Of a stretch of DNA of 21,624 nt, positions 1 through 5,453 are shown piece by piece. A program made the translations under genes and the position numbers. The stretch comes from a virus: IMG/VR virus record IMGVR_UViG_3300007514_000077, positions 1 to 21,624 of that record; one strand, 5' to 3'. The notes beneath the pieces were generated by a model, which was not told the DNA's origin, ran no database searches, and saw only the letters and a list, made by a program, of their open reading frames with translations. Numbering within the stretch: the stretch's first letter is position 1; the number at the start of each line of letters is the position of its first letter.

Positions 1-1
1 G

Positions 2-271
2 AAAAATAAATTTAGAGAACATCTAAAGAATACAAATTATTTCCTTGGTGGTTTACAACACAAGTATTCATTCCCTAATGGTTATGGTGCGAGTGTAGTC
101 AAACACGATTATAGTTATGGTGGTAAAGATGGTCTTTGGGAACTTGCAGTTCTAGATGCAGAAGAAGAGATAACTTATCATACACCTATAACACAAGATG
201 TTATTGGTTATCTTTCTTGGAAGAATGTAGAGAAGTATTTACAAGAAATACAAGATTTACAAACACCATAA
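2..271 (+). CDS. Conserved T4-like phage protein, 5' end cut by the window
   Basis: The reading frame is open from base 2 to a TAA at 269-271, giving 89 residues with no start in the window. The residues include [18 protein letters not shown] followed by GLWELAVLD and [12 protein letters not shown]. From memory this pattern is common in small uncharacterised proteins of marine T4-like phages; no function is known to me. There is no membrane segment or cysteine motif. The stop codon lies inside a CATAAATA late-promoter-like box (267-274) that precedes the next gene. Confidence 0.8.
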   Translation, partial: KNKFREHLKNTNYFLGGLQHKYSFPNGYGASVVKHDYSYGGKDGLWELAVLDAEEEITYHTPITQDVIGYLSWKNVEKYLQEIQDLQTP

Positions 272-274
272 ATA
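267..274 (+). promoter_or_regulatory. Putative T4-type late promoter box (CATAAATA)
   Basis: CATAAATA differs from the T4 late consensus TATAAATA in its first base. It is followed by 5 nt and then the ATG at 280. With the T4 geometry (box at about -13 to -6) transcription would start at the A of the ATG, and no Shine-Dalgarno is visible in between. AT-rich DNA produces such boxes by chance, so position is the main argument. Confidence 0.4.
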
Positions 275-279
275 ATACT

Positions 280-471
280 ATGAGATTATTAGTAGCAAAC
301 TACGGAGATGTTCAAATCTATTCAGATAGACCTTTCGGTTATAAAAGATATCATGTTGAATGGAAATTTGATGGTAGTAAACAAATGTATAGTAGTCTTT
401 GGTACTCTAAAGACGATGTTATACAGATGGTTGAAGATAATCTACCAGAAAGAAAAGTGATAGAAGATTAA
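280..471 (+). CDS. Small hypothetical phage protein (63 aa)
   Basis: The start chosen is ATG 280, giving MRLLVANYGDVQIYSDRP. An earlier in-frame ATG at 136 lies inside the upstream gene (2-271), and its extra residues look like an out-of-frame translation. The protein is soluble and mixed charged, rich in Tyr and Trp (YHVEWKF, SSLWYSKDDV), with no recognised domain. Its TAA shares one base with the ATG of the next gene (TAATG), which suggests translational coupling. No Shine-Dalgarno is visible; a late-promoter-like box sits 5 nt upstream of the start. Confidence 0.65.
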   Translation: MRLLVANYGDVQIYSDRPFGYKRYHVEWKFDGSKQMYSSLWYSKDDVIQMVEDNLPERKVIED

Positions 472-776
472 TGCCAACATATGAGTTTTTGAATACTATA
501 ACTGGTGAAGTGGAAGAACACTTTATGAGTTATAAAGACCTAGATGAATTTAAAGAAGAATGTCCTCATCTTCAACAACAGATAACTGCACCTAGTATCG
601 TAGGTGGTCATGGTGACCGTGTCAAACTTGATGGTGGGTTTAAAGATGTTCTAAACAAGATTGGTGATTCACACCCAGGCTCTGAACTTCATGCAAAACA
701 TGGTTCGAAAGATATCAAAAGAGAAAAATCGGTAAAGACTATCAAAAAGCATGTAGACATTCAGAGTAAAACATAG
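471..776 (+). CDS. Small conserved phage protein starting MPTYEF (FmdB-like N-terminus, no zinc cysteines)
   Basis: This 101-aa protein begins MPTYEFLNTITGEVEEHF, which resembles the start of FmdB-type zinc-ribbon regulators (MPTYEY). The cysteine pairs of that family are missing; only one Cys is present. The middle (QQQITAPSIVGGHGDRVKLDGGFKDVLNKI) and the lysine-rich tail resemble uncharacterised proteins that I recall from marine T4-like phages, often named 'FmdB-like'. Function is unknown. It is coupled to the preceding gene by TAATG. Confidence 0.65.
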   Translation: MPTYEFLNTITGEVEEHFMSYKDLDEFKEECPHLQQQITAPSIVGGHGDRVKLDGGFKDVLNKIGDSHPGSELHAKHGSKDIKREKSVKTIKKHVDIQSKT

Positions 777-788
777 TACCATGGACCT

Positions 789-1472
789 ATGACAAAATTG
801 AAAACCACTCTATTAGAATTACATGAATTGGAAGATTTACAATTAGATACTATCTCAGAGAATGGTCAGAGATACTACACCGATTCAACCAAGACAATAA
901 AATATCCTAGTGTCACAACCGTGACAGGTTTACATAGTCGAAAACATATCAAGTTATGGAGAGAACGAGTAGGCGAAGAAGAGGCAAATAAAATCACTTC
1001 ACAAGCCACGAAGAGAGGCACTATCTTTCACCAAAATATTGAAGACTATCTTAGAAAAGAAAAAGAGTTTATAGAGTTCCAAAATGTTATTCAAGAAGGA
1101 ATGTTCAGAGCAGTTCAACCAGTTCTCGATGAAATCATTCCAATATCTTTAGAAGCACCACTATTTTCAAATGAATTACAGATGGCAGGTCGAGTTGACT
1201 GCGTTGGTTTGTTTGATAATAAGTTAGCGATTATAGATTTTAAATCTTCCTCTAAACCAAAAGAAGACTATATGGCGAAACAGTGGTATATTCAAATGAC
1301 TGCATATGCAATCATGGTAGAAGAATTAACTGGTAAACCTATAGAAGATTTAATTGCAATAGTTGGTGTAGAAGGTATGAATACATTTCAAATCTTCATA
1401 TCTAAACCAAGTGACCATATAGAAGACTTGATGCAATTGAGAGAACAGTATAGAAATCTCTACGGTTTATGA
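789..1472 (+). CDS. PD-(D/E)XK exonuclease (RecB/Cas4/MGME1-like)
   Basis: The 227 residues carry the landmarks of a PD-(D/E)XK nuclease: GTIFH with His81, Glu122 in the LEAPLFS strand, GRVDCVG with Asp137, IIDFKSS with Asp150 and Lys152, and a following helix KQWYIQMTAYA with Gln165, Gln169 and Tyr173. These match the RecB-like exonuclease core found in Cas4, MGME1 and phage exonucleases. The expected role is metal-dependent degradation of DNA ends during replication or recombination, near gp59 and gp32. No clear Shine-Dalgarno precedes the ATG. The TGA overlaps the next start by 4 nt (ATGA). Confidence 0.85.
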   Translation: MTKLKTTLLELHELEDLQLDTISENGQRYYTDSTKTIKYPSVTTVTGLHSRKHIKLWRERVGEEEANKITSQATKRGTIFHQNIEDYLRKEKEFIEFQNVIQEGMFRAVQPVLDEIIPISLEAPLFSNELQMAGRVDCVGLFDNKLAIIDFKSSSKPKEDYMAKQWYIQMTAYAIMVEELTGKPIEDLIAIVGVEGMNTFQIFISKPSDHIEDLMQLREQYRNLYGL

Positions 1473-2077
1473 TAAATGTATACAACAATGAGAAGTTAGC
1501 CTTCTCAGTTGTCCACAACTTTATATCTATAGAGGAGTGTGAAGAAATACTCGCACATACATGGCAGAATTTAAAACCAGCTGATGTAATTAGTTCAGAT
1601 GGTAAAGGACAGAAACACAAAGGAAGAACAGGTTCAAACACATGGTTAGAACACGATGCATCTCCTTTGATTGAGAATGTCGCAAACAGAATTTCACAAA
1701 TGGTTCGTATGCCTTTAGAAAATGCCGAACCCTTTCAAGTGGTACATTATGAAGAAGGTCAATTATATGATTATCATCATGATAGTTTCCATGAAAGTGA
1801 TGAATCATATAATAAAGACTATGTGAAAACAGGAGGTCAAAGAATATTGACCGTTTTAGGTTACTTACGAGATGTACCTCAAGGTGGTGAAACAGGATTT
1901 TGTCACCATGGACTTAGTGTTCACCCTAGAGCAGGAACAGTTGTCTCGTGGTATAATGTAAACATGGAAACGAATGAGAGAGATGATATGTCTCAACACG
2001 CAGGATTACCTGTAATTATAGGAGAGAAATACGCATTTAATCTTTGGTTCCGTGAAGGAAAATTTAAGAATGATTAG
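1469..2077 (+). CDS. 2-oxoglutarate/Fe(II) oxygenase, prolyl 4-hydroxylase-like
   Basis: This 202-aa protein has the metal triad of the prolyl 4-hydroxylase family: His103-x-Asp105 in YDYHHDSF and distal His177. Lys187, in HAGLPVIIGEKYAFNLWF, is the expected 2-oxoglutarate carboxylate ligand. The GGETGF segment and the double-stranded beta-helix pattern also fit. Such enzymes hydroxylate proteins or small molecules using O2 and 2OG. They are frequent in marine T4-like phages, but their substrates are mostly unknown. It starts inside the exonuclease stop (ATGA) and its stop overlaps the gp33 start, so it belongs to this operon. Confidence 0.9.
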   Translation: MINVYNNEKLAFSVVHNFISIEECEEILAHTWQNLKPADVISSDGKGQKHKGRTGSNTWLEHDASPLIENVANRISQMVRMPLENAEPFQVVHYEEGQLYDYHHDSFHESDESYNKDYVKTGGQRILTVLGYLRDVPQGGETGFCHHGLSVHPRAGTVVSWYNVNMETNERDDMSQHAGLPVIIGEKYAFNLWFREGKFKND

Positions 2078-2306
2078 TAGAAAAGAATTTACAGAACAAG
2101 TGGAGAAATTACTTGTTGGTAGTAGGACGGATATCATGAGTGCAATACTCTTGGTGTGTGAAAAAAACGGAGTAGAACCGGAAGGTGCAAAACGATTACT
2201 TTCAGTCCCATTGAAAGAGAAGTTGACTGCGGAAGCAGAAAGACTTAAACTTATCAATAGAGATAAAGCAAGTCGTGGTTCATTAGAAAGTTTTATCTCA
2301 AAATAA
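2070..2306 (+). CDS. 33: gp33-like late transcription co-activator
   Basis: From ATG 2070 the product is 78 aa: MISRKEFTEQVEKLLVG, then an acidic/hydrophobic helix (IMSAILLVCEKNGVEPEG) and AKRLLSVPLKEKLTAEAERLKL. This matches the short gp33 of marine T4-like phages as I remember it. In T4, gp33 bridges the RNA polymerase beta flap and the gp45 sliding clamp to activate late promoters. The C-terminal SLESFI may play the part of the clamp-binding tail. Position before gp59 and gp32 is as in T4 (33-59-32). A GTG at 2052 is in frame, but 2070 overlaps the oxygenase stop in the usual way. Confidence 0.7.
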   Translation: MISRKEFTEQVEKLLVGSRTDIMSAILLVCEKNGVEPEGAKRLLSVPLKEKLTAEAERLKLINRDKASRGSLESFISK

Positions 2307-2316
2307 AGGATAGATT

Positions 2317-2622
2317 ATGAAAGAAGGCGATATCATAACAGTAGTCACCGTAAGTGGTGAATATATTGGTGTGTATACAGATAGTCCACAAGCACATAAC
2401 TGTATAAAACTACAAGACCCAAGAATGATAGTTCAGATGCCAGAAGGCGGCGGAATGGGTTTTGCTCAAGGTGTAGCAGTTACCGGTGTTAAAGACCCAA
2501 CCTGGATGCTCATCGAAAACTTTGTGTTTACCACAGAAACGAATGAACAAGTTCAAGAAGCTTATAGAACTGCTGTATCAAAAATAAAAGTAGCACCAAA
2601 GAACATTATAGTAGATAAGTAA
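2317..2622 (+). CDS. Conserved hypothetical protein, possible Sm-like barrel
   Basis: This 101-aa protein starts MKEGDIITVVTVSGEYIGVYTD, then a strand pattern ending KLQDPRMIVQMPEGGGMGFAQG and a helical tail NEQVQEAYRTAVSKI. The opening resembles the first strands of an Sm/LSm-type barrel, but that is pattern impression only. Similar proteins with a PRMI...MGFA core occur in marine T4-like phages as far as I recall. It sits between gp33 and gp59 and has a Shine-Dalgarno (AAGGAT, about 7 nt before ATG). Its TAA shares a base with the gp59 ATG. Confidence 0.65.
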   Translation: MKEGDIITVVTVSGEYIGVYTDSPQAHNCIKLQDPRMIVQMPEGGGMGFAQGVAVTGVKDPTWMLIENFVFTTETNEQVQEAYRTAVSKIKVAPKNIIVDK

Positions 2623-3215
2623 TGTCAAGTCGGGAAGGATTTGATAGTTATCAGTTATATCTCGGAATAAAATTACATTTTCATTCTGAGTCATATGACT
2701 TTATAAAGTATAACGGTAAAGTCAAAGCAGACTTACCCTCCTTCCTGAAACGCAATGACAGATTTCACTTTGGTAAACTCTCAAGATTATACAAGAGTGA
2801 ACTACTAAATTTCTATGTTGCAAACTTATCATTAAAGGATAAGTGGGTGGGAGATTTACTTGATAACGAATCTAAGAAAGTATACTTAGAATGGAAGAAA
2901 AGAAACCAACGACTCACTTATCAGTTCGAACAAGATGTCACAAAACTATTAGAGAAGAAAACTATACAAGAGGTACTAACAGTCAATAAGGGACAACACC
3001 CTTATCTCTTGAAACAGTTCTTAGGTAAGAAGATATCTTTAGAAACAATGTGTATTCTAGATGATATAACAGAATACAGTAAGAAGTGGAACACACTGAT
3101 TACCGAAACATTGATATATCCAGAAACGATAAACAAAATTAATAAGTATAAATCATTTATATCTTATAACAAGAATACTTACAAACAGAAACTAATAAAA
3201 CTATGCTCTACCTAG
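2622..3215 (+). CDS. 59: gp59-like helicase loader
   Basis: The 197-aa product starts near GFDSYQLYLGIKLHFHSESYDFIKYNGK, the characteristic opening of T4 gp59 homologues. The FLKRNDRFHFGKLSRLY and FYVANL segments also match. T4 gp59 (217 aa) binds forked DNA and gp32 and loads the gp41 helicase during replication and recombination. It has the expected two-domain, all-helical, lysine-rich character. It is placed upstream of gp32 as in T4, but one gene (3203-3949) separates them. Its 3' end overlaps that gene by 13 nt. Confidence 0.85.
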   Translation: MSSREGFDSYQLYLGIKLHFHSESYDFIKYNGKVKADLPSFLKRNDRFHFGKLSRLYKSELLNFYVANLSLKDKWVGDLLDNESKKVYLEWKKRNQRLTYQFEQDVTKLLEKKTIQEVLTVNKGQHPYLLKQFLGKKISLETMCILDDITEYSKKWNTLITETLIYPETINKINKYKSFISYNKNTYKQKLIKLCST

Positions 3216-3949
3216 TCGGAAATGGACCATCAAGAAAGAATGTCGATTTAAACGAATTAGACAATTGGTGGGGAATGAATATGATATATCGTGACTACAC
3301 ACCAGACTTATTGTTTGTTCAAGATGTTGCACCTCAGAATGAAATGATTACAGACCAATGGTATAAGAAACATAGAGTCTGCGTAGGCGAGTGGAATGAG
3401 ATTCCTATGGAGATGTGGGACATGATGAAACACGGATTGCCAGGAGAAGTAGTAGAGAATCGATTGCCAGACGATGATAGATTTGTAGTCCAAGGAGAGA
3501 ATTATAGGGGAGAAGGACAGAGGAGTTATATGATTGGATATTCTTTTTCCTATGTCAACAACATAGTTATATATACAAATGAACTCCTCAAGAACACCTT
3601 TGCTGGAATATATGCATTAGGATATGCTGTCCACCATGGACATAATAAGATATGTTTATTAGGATATGATTCATTACAGTTCGGAGATTTACAAAACATA
3701 TATGGACCAGATGATTGTTATACATACAATACAGTCTATACAGAAGAGAACTCAGGTGTGGGAAGACCGCAACAAGCACAATTTATTGCGTTGTTGGAAC
3801 ACATAAATAAGGAGTATCCAGATGTGGAGTTATTTTTCAAAAACCCCATTGACGGATTCGATAAGATTGAGTATAATGGAATTATATCTCGATTTAATAT
3901 CGATGATAGGTGGATTCTCGGCACGGCGTGCTTTGAATCCGAGTTATAA
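3203..3949 (+). CDS. DUF115/MptE-like Rossmann-fold protein inserted between gp59 and gp32
   Basis: The 248 residues open with MLYLVGNGPSRKNVDL, a nucleotide-binding-type GNGPS loop, followed by WWGMNMIYRDYTPDLLFVQD. A second block near residues 134-160 reads IYALGYAVHHGHNKICLLGYD. This pair of blocks is the layout of the DUF115 / 6-hydroxymethylpterin diphosphokinase MptE-like group, which includes glycosylation (Maf-type) and pterin enzymes. The substrate cannot be predicted. Nothing comparable lies between genes 59 and 32 in T4, so it is probably an accessory insertion. The last 14 codons are GC-rich and fold into a hairpin (see 3912-3940). Confidence 0.6.
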   Translation: MLYLVGNGPSRKNVDLNELDNWWGMNMIYRDYTPDLLFVQDVAPQNEMITDQWYKKHRVCVGEWNEIPMEMWDMMKHGLPGEVVENRLPDDDRFVVQGENYRGEGQRSYMIGYSFSYVNNIVIYTNELLKNTFAGIYALGYAVHHGHNKICLLGYDSLQFGDLQNIYGPDDCYTYNTVYTEENSGVGRPQQAQFIALLEHINKEYPDVELFFKNPIDGFDKIEYNGIISRFNIDDRWILGTACFESEL

Positions 3950-3996
3950 TAAGATGCGATACGATGCAATACAATTGTTAATACAAGGAGAATACA
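3912..3996 (+). promoter_or_regulatory. Candidate gp32 mRNA translational operator (hairpin plus AATACA repeats)
   Basis: A GC-rich hairpin (GGATTC 3912-3917 with GAATCC 3935-3940; inner GCAC 3921-3924 with GTGC 3928-3931) is followed by an unstructured AU-rich stretch to the gp32 start. That stretch has tandem GATGCGATAC/GATGCAATAC (3953-3972) and three AATACA copies (3968, 3980, 3991). The Shine-Dalgarno AAGGAG lies between copies two and three. T4 gp32 represses its own translation by nucleating on a 5' pseudoknot and coating the AU-rich leader, and this layout is similar. No full pseudoknot was found. Confidence 0.45.
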
Positions 3997-4902
3997 ATGT
4001 CAACATCTTTAGATAAGCTTAGACAGGCCATGGAGTCTGCATCACCAGCTCAAGGTGATAAAAAATCCTACAACGATGATAACTACTGGAAACCAGAACT
4101 CGATAAGAGTGGTAACGGATACGCAGTAGTTCGTTTCTTACCAACACCAAATGACGAAGAGATGCCATGGGTATCTTACTTCGACCATGGATTTCAAGGT
4201 CCAGGTGGATGGTATATTGAAAAGTCTTTGACTACCATTGGTAAGAAAGACCCTGTAAGTGACTACAACACCTCGTTGTGGAACACTGGAATAGAAGCAA
4301 ACAGAGAATTGGCTCGTAAACAGAAGCGTAGACTTCATTATGTGTCAAACATCTATGTTGTTTCTGACCCTAAAAATCCTGATAATGAAGGTAAAGTGTT
4401 CATGTACCGTTATGGTAAAAAAATCTTTGAAATGCTAAAAGAGGCAATCTCTCCTGCATTTGAAGATGAGAGTGCTATCAATCCTTTCGACTTAAGAGAA
4501 GAAGGTGCGAACTTCAAAATCAAAATCAGAAAAGTAGATGGTTATTGGAACTATGACAAGTCAGAATTCGATGCCCAAGCACCACTTTTTGATGATGAAA
4601 ATCAGTTGAATGATATAAATAATTCAACTCATTCATTAACGGATATAATTTCACCTGACCAGTTCAAGTCATATGAAGACTTGAAAACAAAACTCGATAG
4701 AGTTCTTGGACTATCAGGTGGCGTTGCAAACTCTACTGCTGAATCAGTTGCTGAAGACATGGAAGAAGTGCCATGGTCTGGCGTGAATACTGAAACAGTA
4801 GCAGAAGAACCTGTAATCTCATCAGCGGAATCTACATCGGTAGGTGATTCAGATGAAGATAATGCGATGGATTACTTTAAGAAGTTAGCTACAGAAAGCT
4901 AA
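3997..4902 (+). CDS. 32: gp32-like single-stranded DNA-binding protein
   Basis: This 301-aa protein matches T4 gp32 (also 301 aa). The core reads GNGYAVVRFLPTPNDE, then a DHGF/GGWYIE block and NIYVVSDPKNPDNEGKVFMYRYGKKIF, the OB-fold of gp32. The tail is acidic (GDSDEDNAMDYFKKLATES), the part that in T4 recruits gp59, polymerase and other partners. Aligned with T4, His64 is kept but the zinc ligands Cys77, Cys87 and Cys90 become Ser77, Asp85 and Ser88 (two residues are deleted in the loop). The protein has no cysteine at all, so it cannot bind zinc as T4 gp32 does. It has a strong AAGGAG Shine-Dalgarno. Confidence 0.95.
   Translation: MSTSLDKLRQAMESASPAQGDKKSYNDDNYWKPELDKSGNGYAVVRFLPTPNDEEMPWVSYFDHGFQGPGGWYIEKSLTTIGKKDPVSDYNTSLWNTGIEANRELARKQKRRLHYVSNIYVVSDPKNPDNEGKVFMYRYGKKIFEMLKEAISPAFEDESAINPFDLREEGANFKIKIRKVDGYWNYDKSEFDAQAPLFDDENQLNDINNSTHSLTDIISPDQFKSYEDLKTKLDRVLGLSGGVANSTAESVAEDMEEVPWSGVNTETVAEEPVISSAESTSVGDSDEDNAMDYFKKLATES
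4614..4621 (+). promoter_or_regulatory. Exact TATAAATA inside gp32, possible internal late promoter
   Basis: The sequence TATAAATA occurs in the gp32 reading frame where it encodes part of DINNST. If active it would send a late transcript through the end of gp32, the structured region 4911-5065 and bS21. A chance match is quite possible in AT-rich DNA. Confidence 0.2.
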
Positions 4903-4910
4903 TTTCTATA

Positions 4911-5065
4911 GGGTGTAGTTGTGTTTATAATGTGTCCTTTGATTGCAACTACAGACTTCGGCCGTGGATATGGGGGTATCGAAGTAGGGGAAAGATTATC
5001 GGCAAAATCAAGCGGGATAATCGGTGAAGAGCGGGTTGCTGTAAGCGTTGGGGCGACTTCACACC
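4911..5065 (+). ncRNA. Candidate structured RNA / long leader upstream of bS21
   Basis: This 180-base gap between gp32 and bS21 is visibly richer in G than its surroundings and has no convincing protein on either strand. Perfect helices can be drawn in order: GTAGTTG 4915-4921 with CAACTAC 4946-4952; ACTTCG 4955-4960 with CGAAGT 4980-4985; GATTATC 4994-5000 with GATAATC 5016-5022; GTGAAG 5024-5029 with CTTCAC 5057-5062. GGTGT 4912-4916 could alternatively close on ACACC 5061-5065. It does not match tRNA, tmRNA, RNase P or a riboswitch that I know. It may be a bS21 autoregulatory leader or a processed sRNA. Bases 5012-5041 are complementary to part of gp5. Confidence 0.55.
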
Positions 5066-5082
5066 ATTTAAGAAAATGAATT

Positions 5083-5328
5083 ATGACAAGTGTTTCGCCA
5101 AGAAGACATCCAAAATCGAAAAGGGTCGAAAACTTCGACCAGCTTCTTCGTAGGTTTAAAAAGGCCTGTGAGAGAAAAGGTATAGTTCAAGAATGTAGAG
5201 ATAGACAATACTACACTAAACCAAATGTCGTAAAGAATCAAAAGAATCAAGCACTCAAAAGAAAGAAGAAGCTTGATGCCATCAAACGAGAAAAAGAAAG
5301 TCGTCCTAGACAACGCTGGATGTATTAA
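5083..5328 (+). CDS. rpsU: Phage-encoded ribosomal protein bS21
   Basis: The 81-aa product contains the bS21 signature [20 protein letters not shown], followed by a basic helix with QYYTKP and a [14 protein letters not shown] tail. It compares with E. coli bS21 (71 aa), which has FDVALRRFKRSCEKAGV and EFYEKP at the same places. bS21 sits by the anti-Shine-Dalgarno in the 30S platform and helps initiation. Some marine phages, including a SAR11 phage, are known to carry it, presumably to adjust host ribosomes to phage mRNAs. The 15-residue N-terminal extension is basic. No clear Shine-Dalgarno precedes the ATG; a structured RNA lies just upstream. Confidence 0.92.
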   Translation: MTSVSPRRHPKSKRVENFDQLLRRFKKACERKGIVQECRDRQYYTKPNVVKNQKNQALKRKKKLDAIKREKESRPRQRWMY

Positions 5329-5453
5329 TGAAATTAATAAGAACTACAAAGCGTGAACTAAAGTCTCGTAAAGAAACACCTTCACATGCATCTACTCAGG
5401 TGCATAAAGATAAAACGAAAGTTATTCCTCGAAAGAGAAAGTATAAGAGTTAA
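5328..5453 (+). CDS. Small basic hypothetical protein (41 aa)
   Basis: The ATG shares its A with the bS21 stop (TAATG). The frame encodes [20 protein letters not shown] and ends KRKYKS, with about a third Lys/Arg. No family is recognised; charge suggests RNA, DNA or ribosome contact, but this is a guess. The stop lies in the palindrome TTAA at 5450-5453, which also provides the stop of the opposite-strand tape measure gene, so the two operons end on the same four bases. Confidence 0.55.
   Translation: MKLIRTTKRELKSRKETPSHASTQVHKDKTKVIPRKRKYKS

Noticed and set aside
136-279. Upstream extension of the 63-aa gene from ATG 136
   Set aside because: It overlaps the in-frame end of the gene at 2-271 and its residues (cysteine/arginine-rich, then TRFTNT) look like out-of-frame translation; ATG 280 fits the gene junction.
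471-776. Naming the 101-aa protein an FmdB zinc-ribbon regulator
   Set aside because: Only the MPTYEF start resembles FmdB; the four zinc cysteines are missing.
2052-2069. GTG start for gp33
   Set aside because: It would lie deeper in the oxygenase gene; ATG 2070 gives the usual short overlap and the family-like N-terminus.
3803-3810. CATAAATA as a late promoter inside the DUF115-like gene
   Set aside because: It is in the coding frame (HINKE) with no gene start placed appropriately downstream, and this motif is expected by chance in AT-rich DNA.
3944-3951. Sigma-70 promoter (TATAAT) before gp32
   Set aside because: TATAAT is present, but no credible -35 element lies 16-18 bp upstream; the GC-rich hairpin occupies that space.
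4911-5065. tRNA, tmRNA, RNase P or glutamine riboswitch in the leader
   Set aside because: There is no T-loop GTTCGANTC, no CCA-ended acceptor of tRNA geometry, no RNase P core motif, and only a short GAAGTAGG match to the glnA motif without its conserved partners.
4903-5082. Open frames on both strands through the gp32-bS21 gap
   Set aside because: Both strands read open for about 40-57 codons, but neither has a start with a ribosome-binding site or a recognisable protein; several perfect helices favour an RNA.
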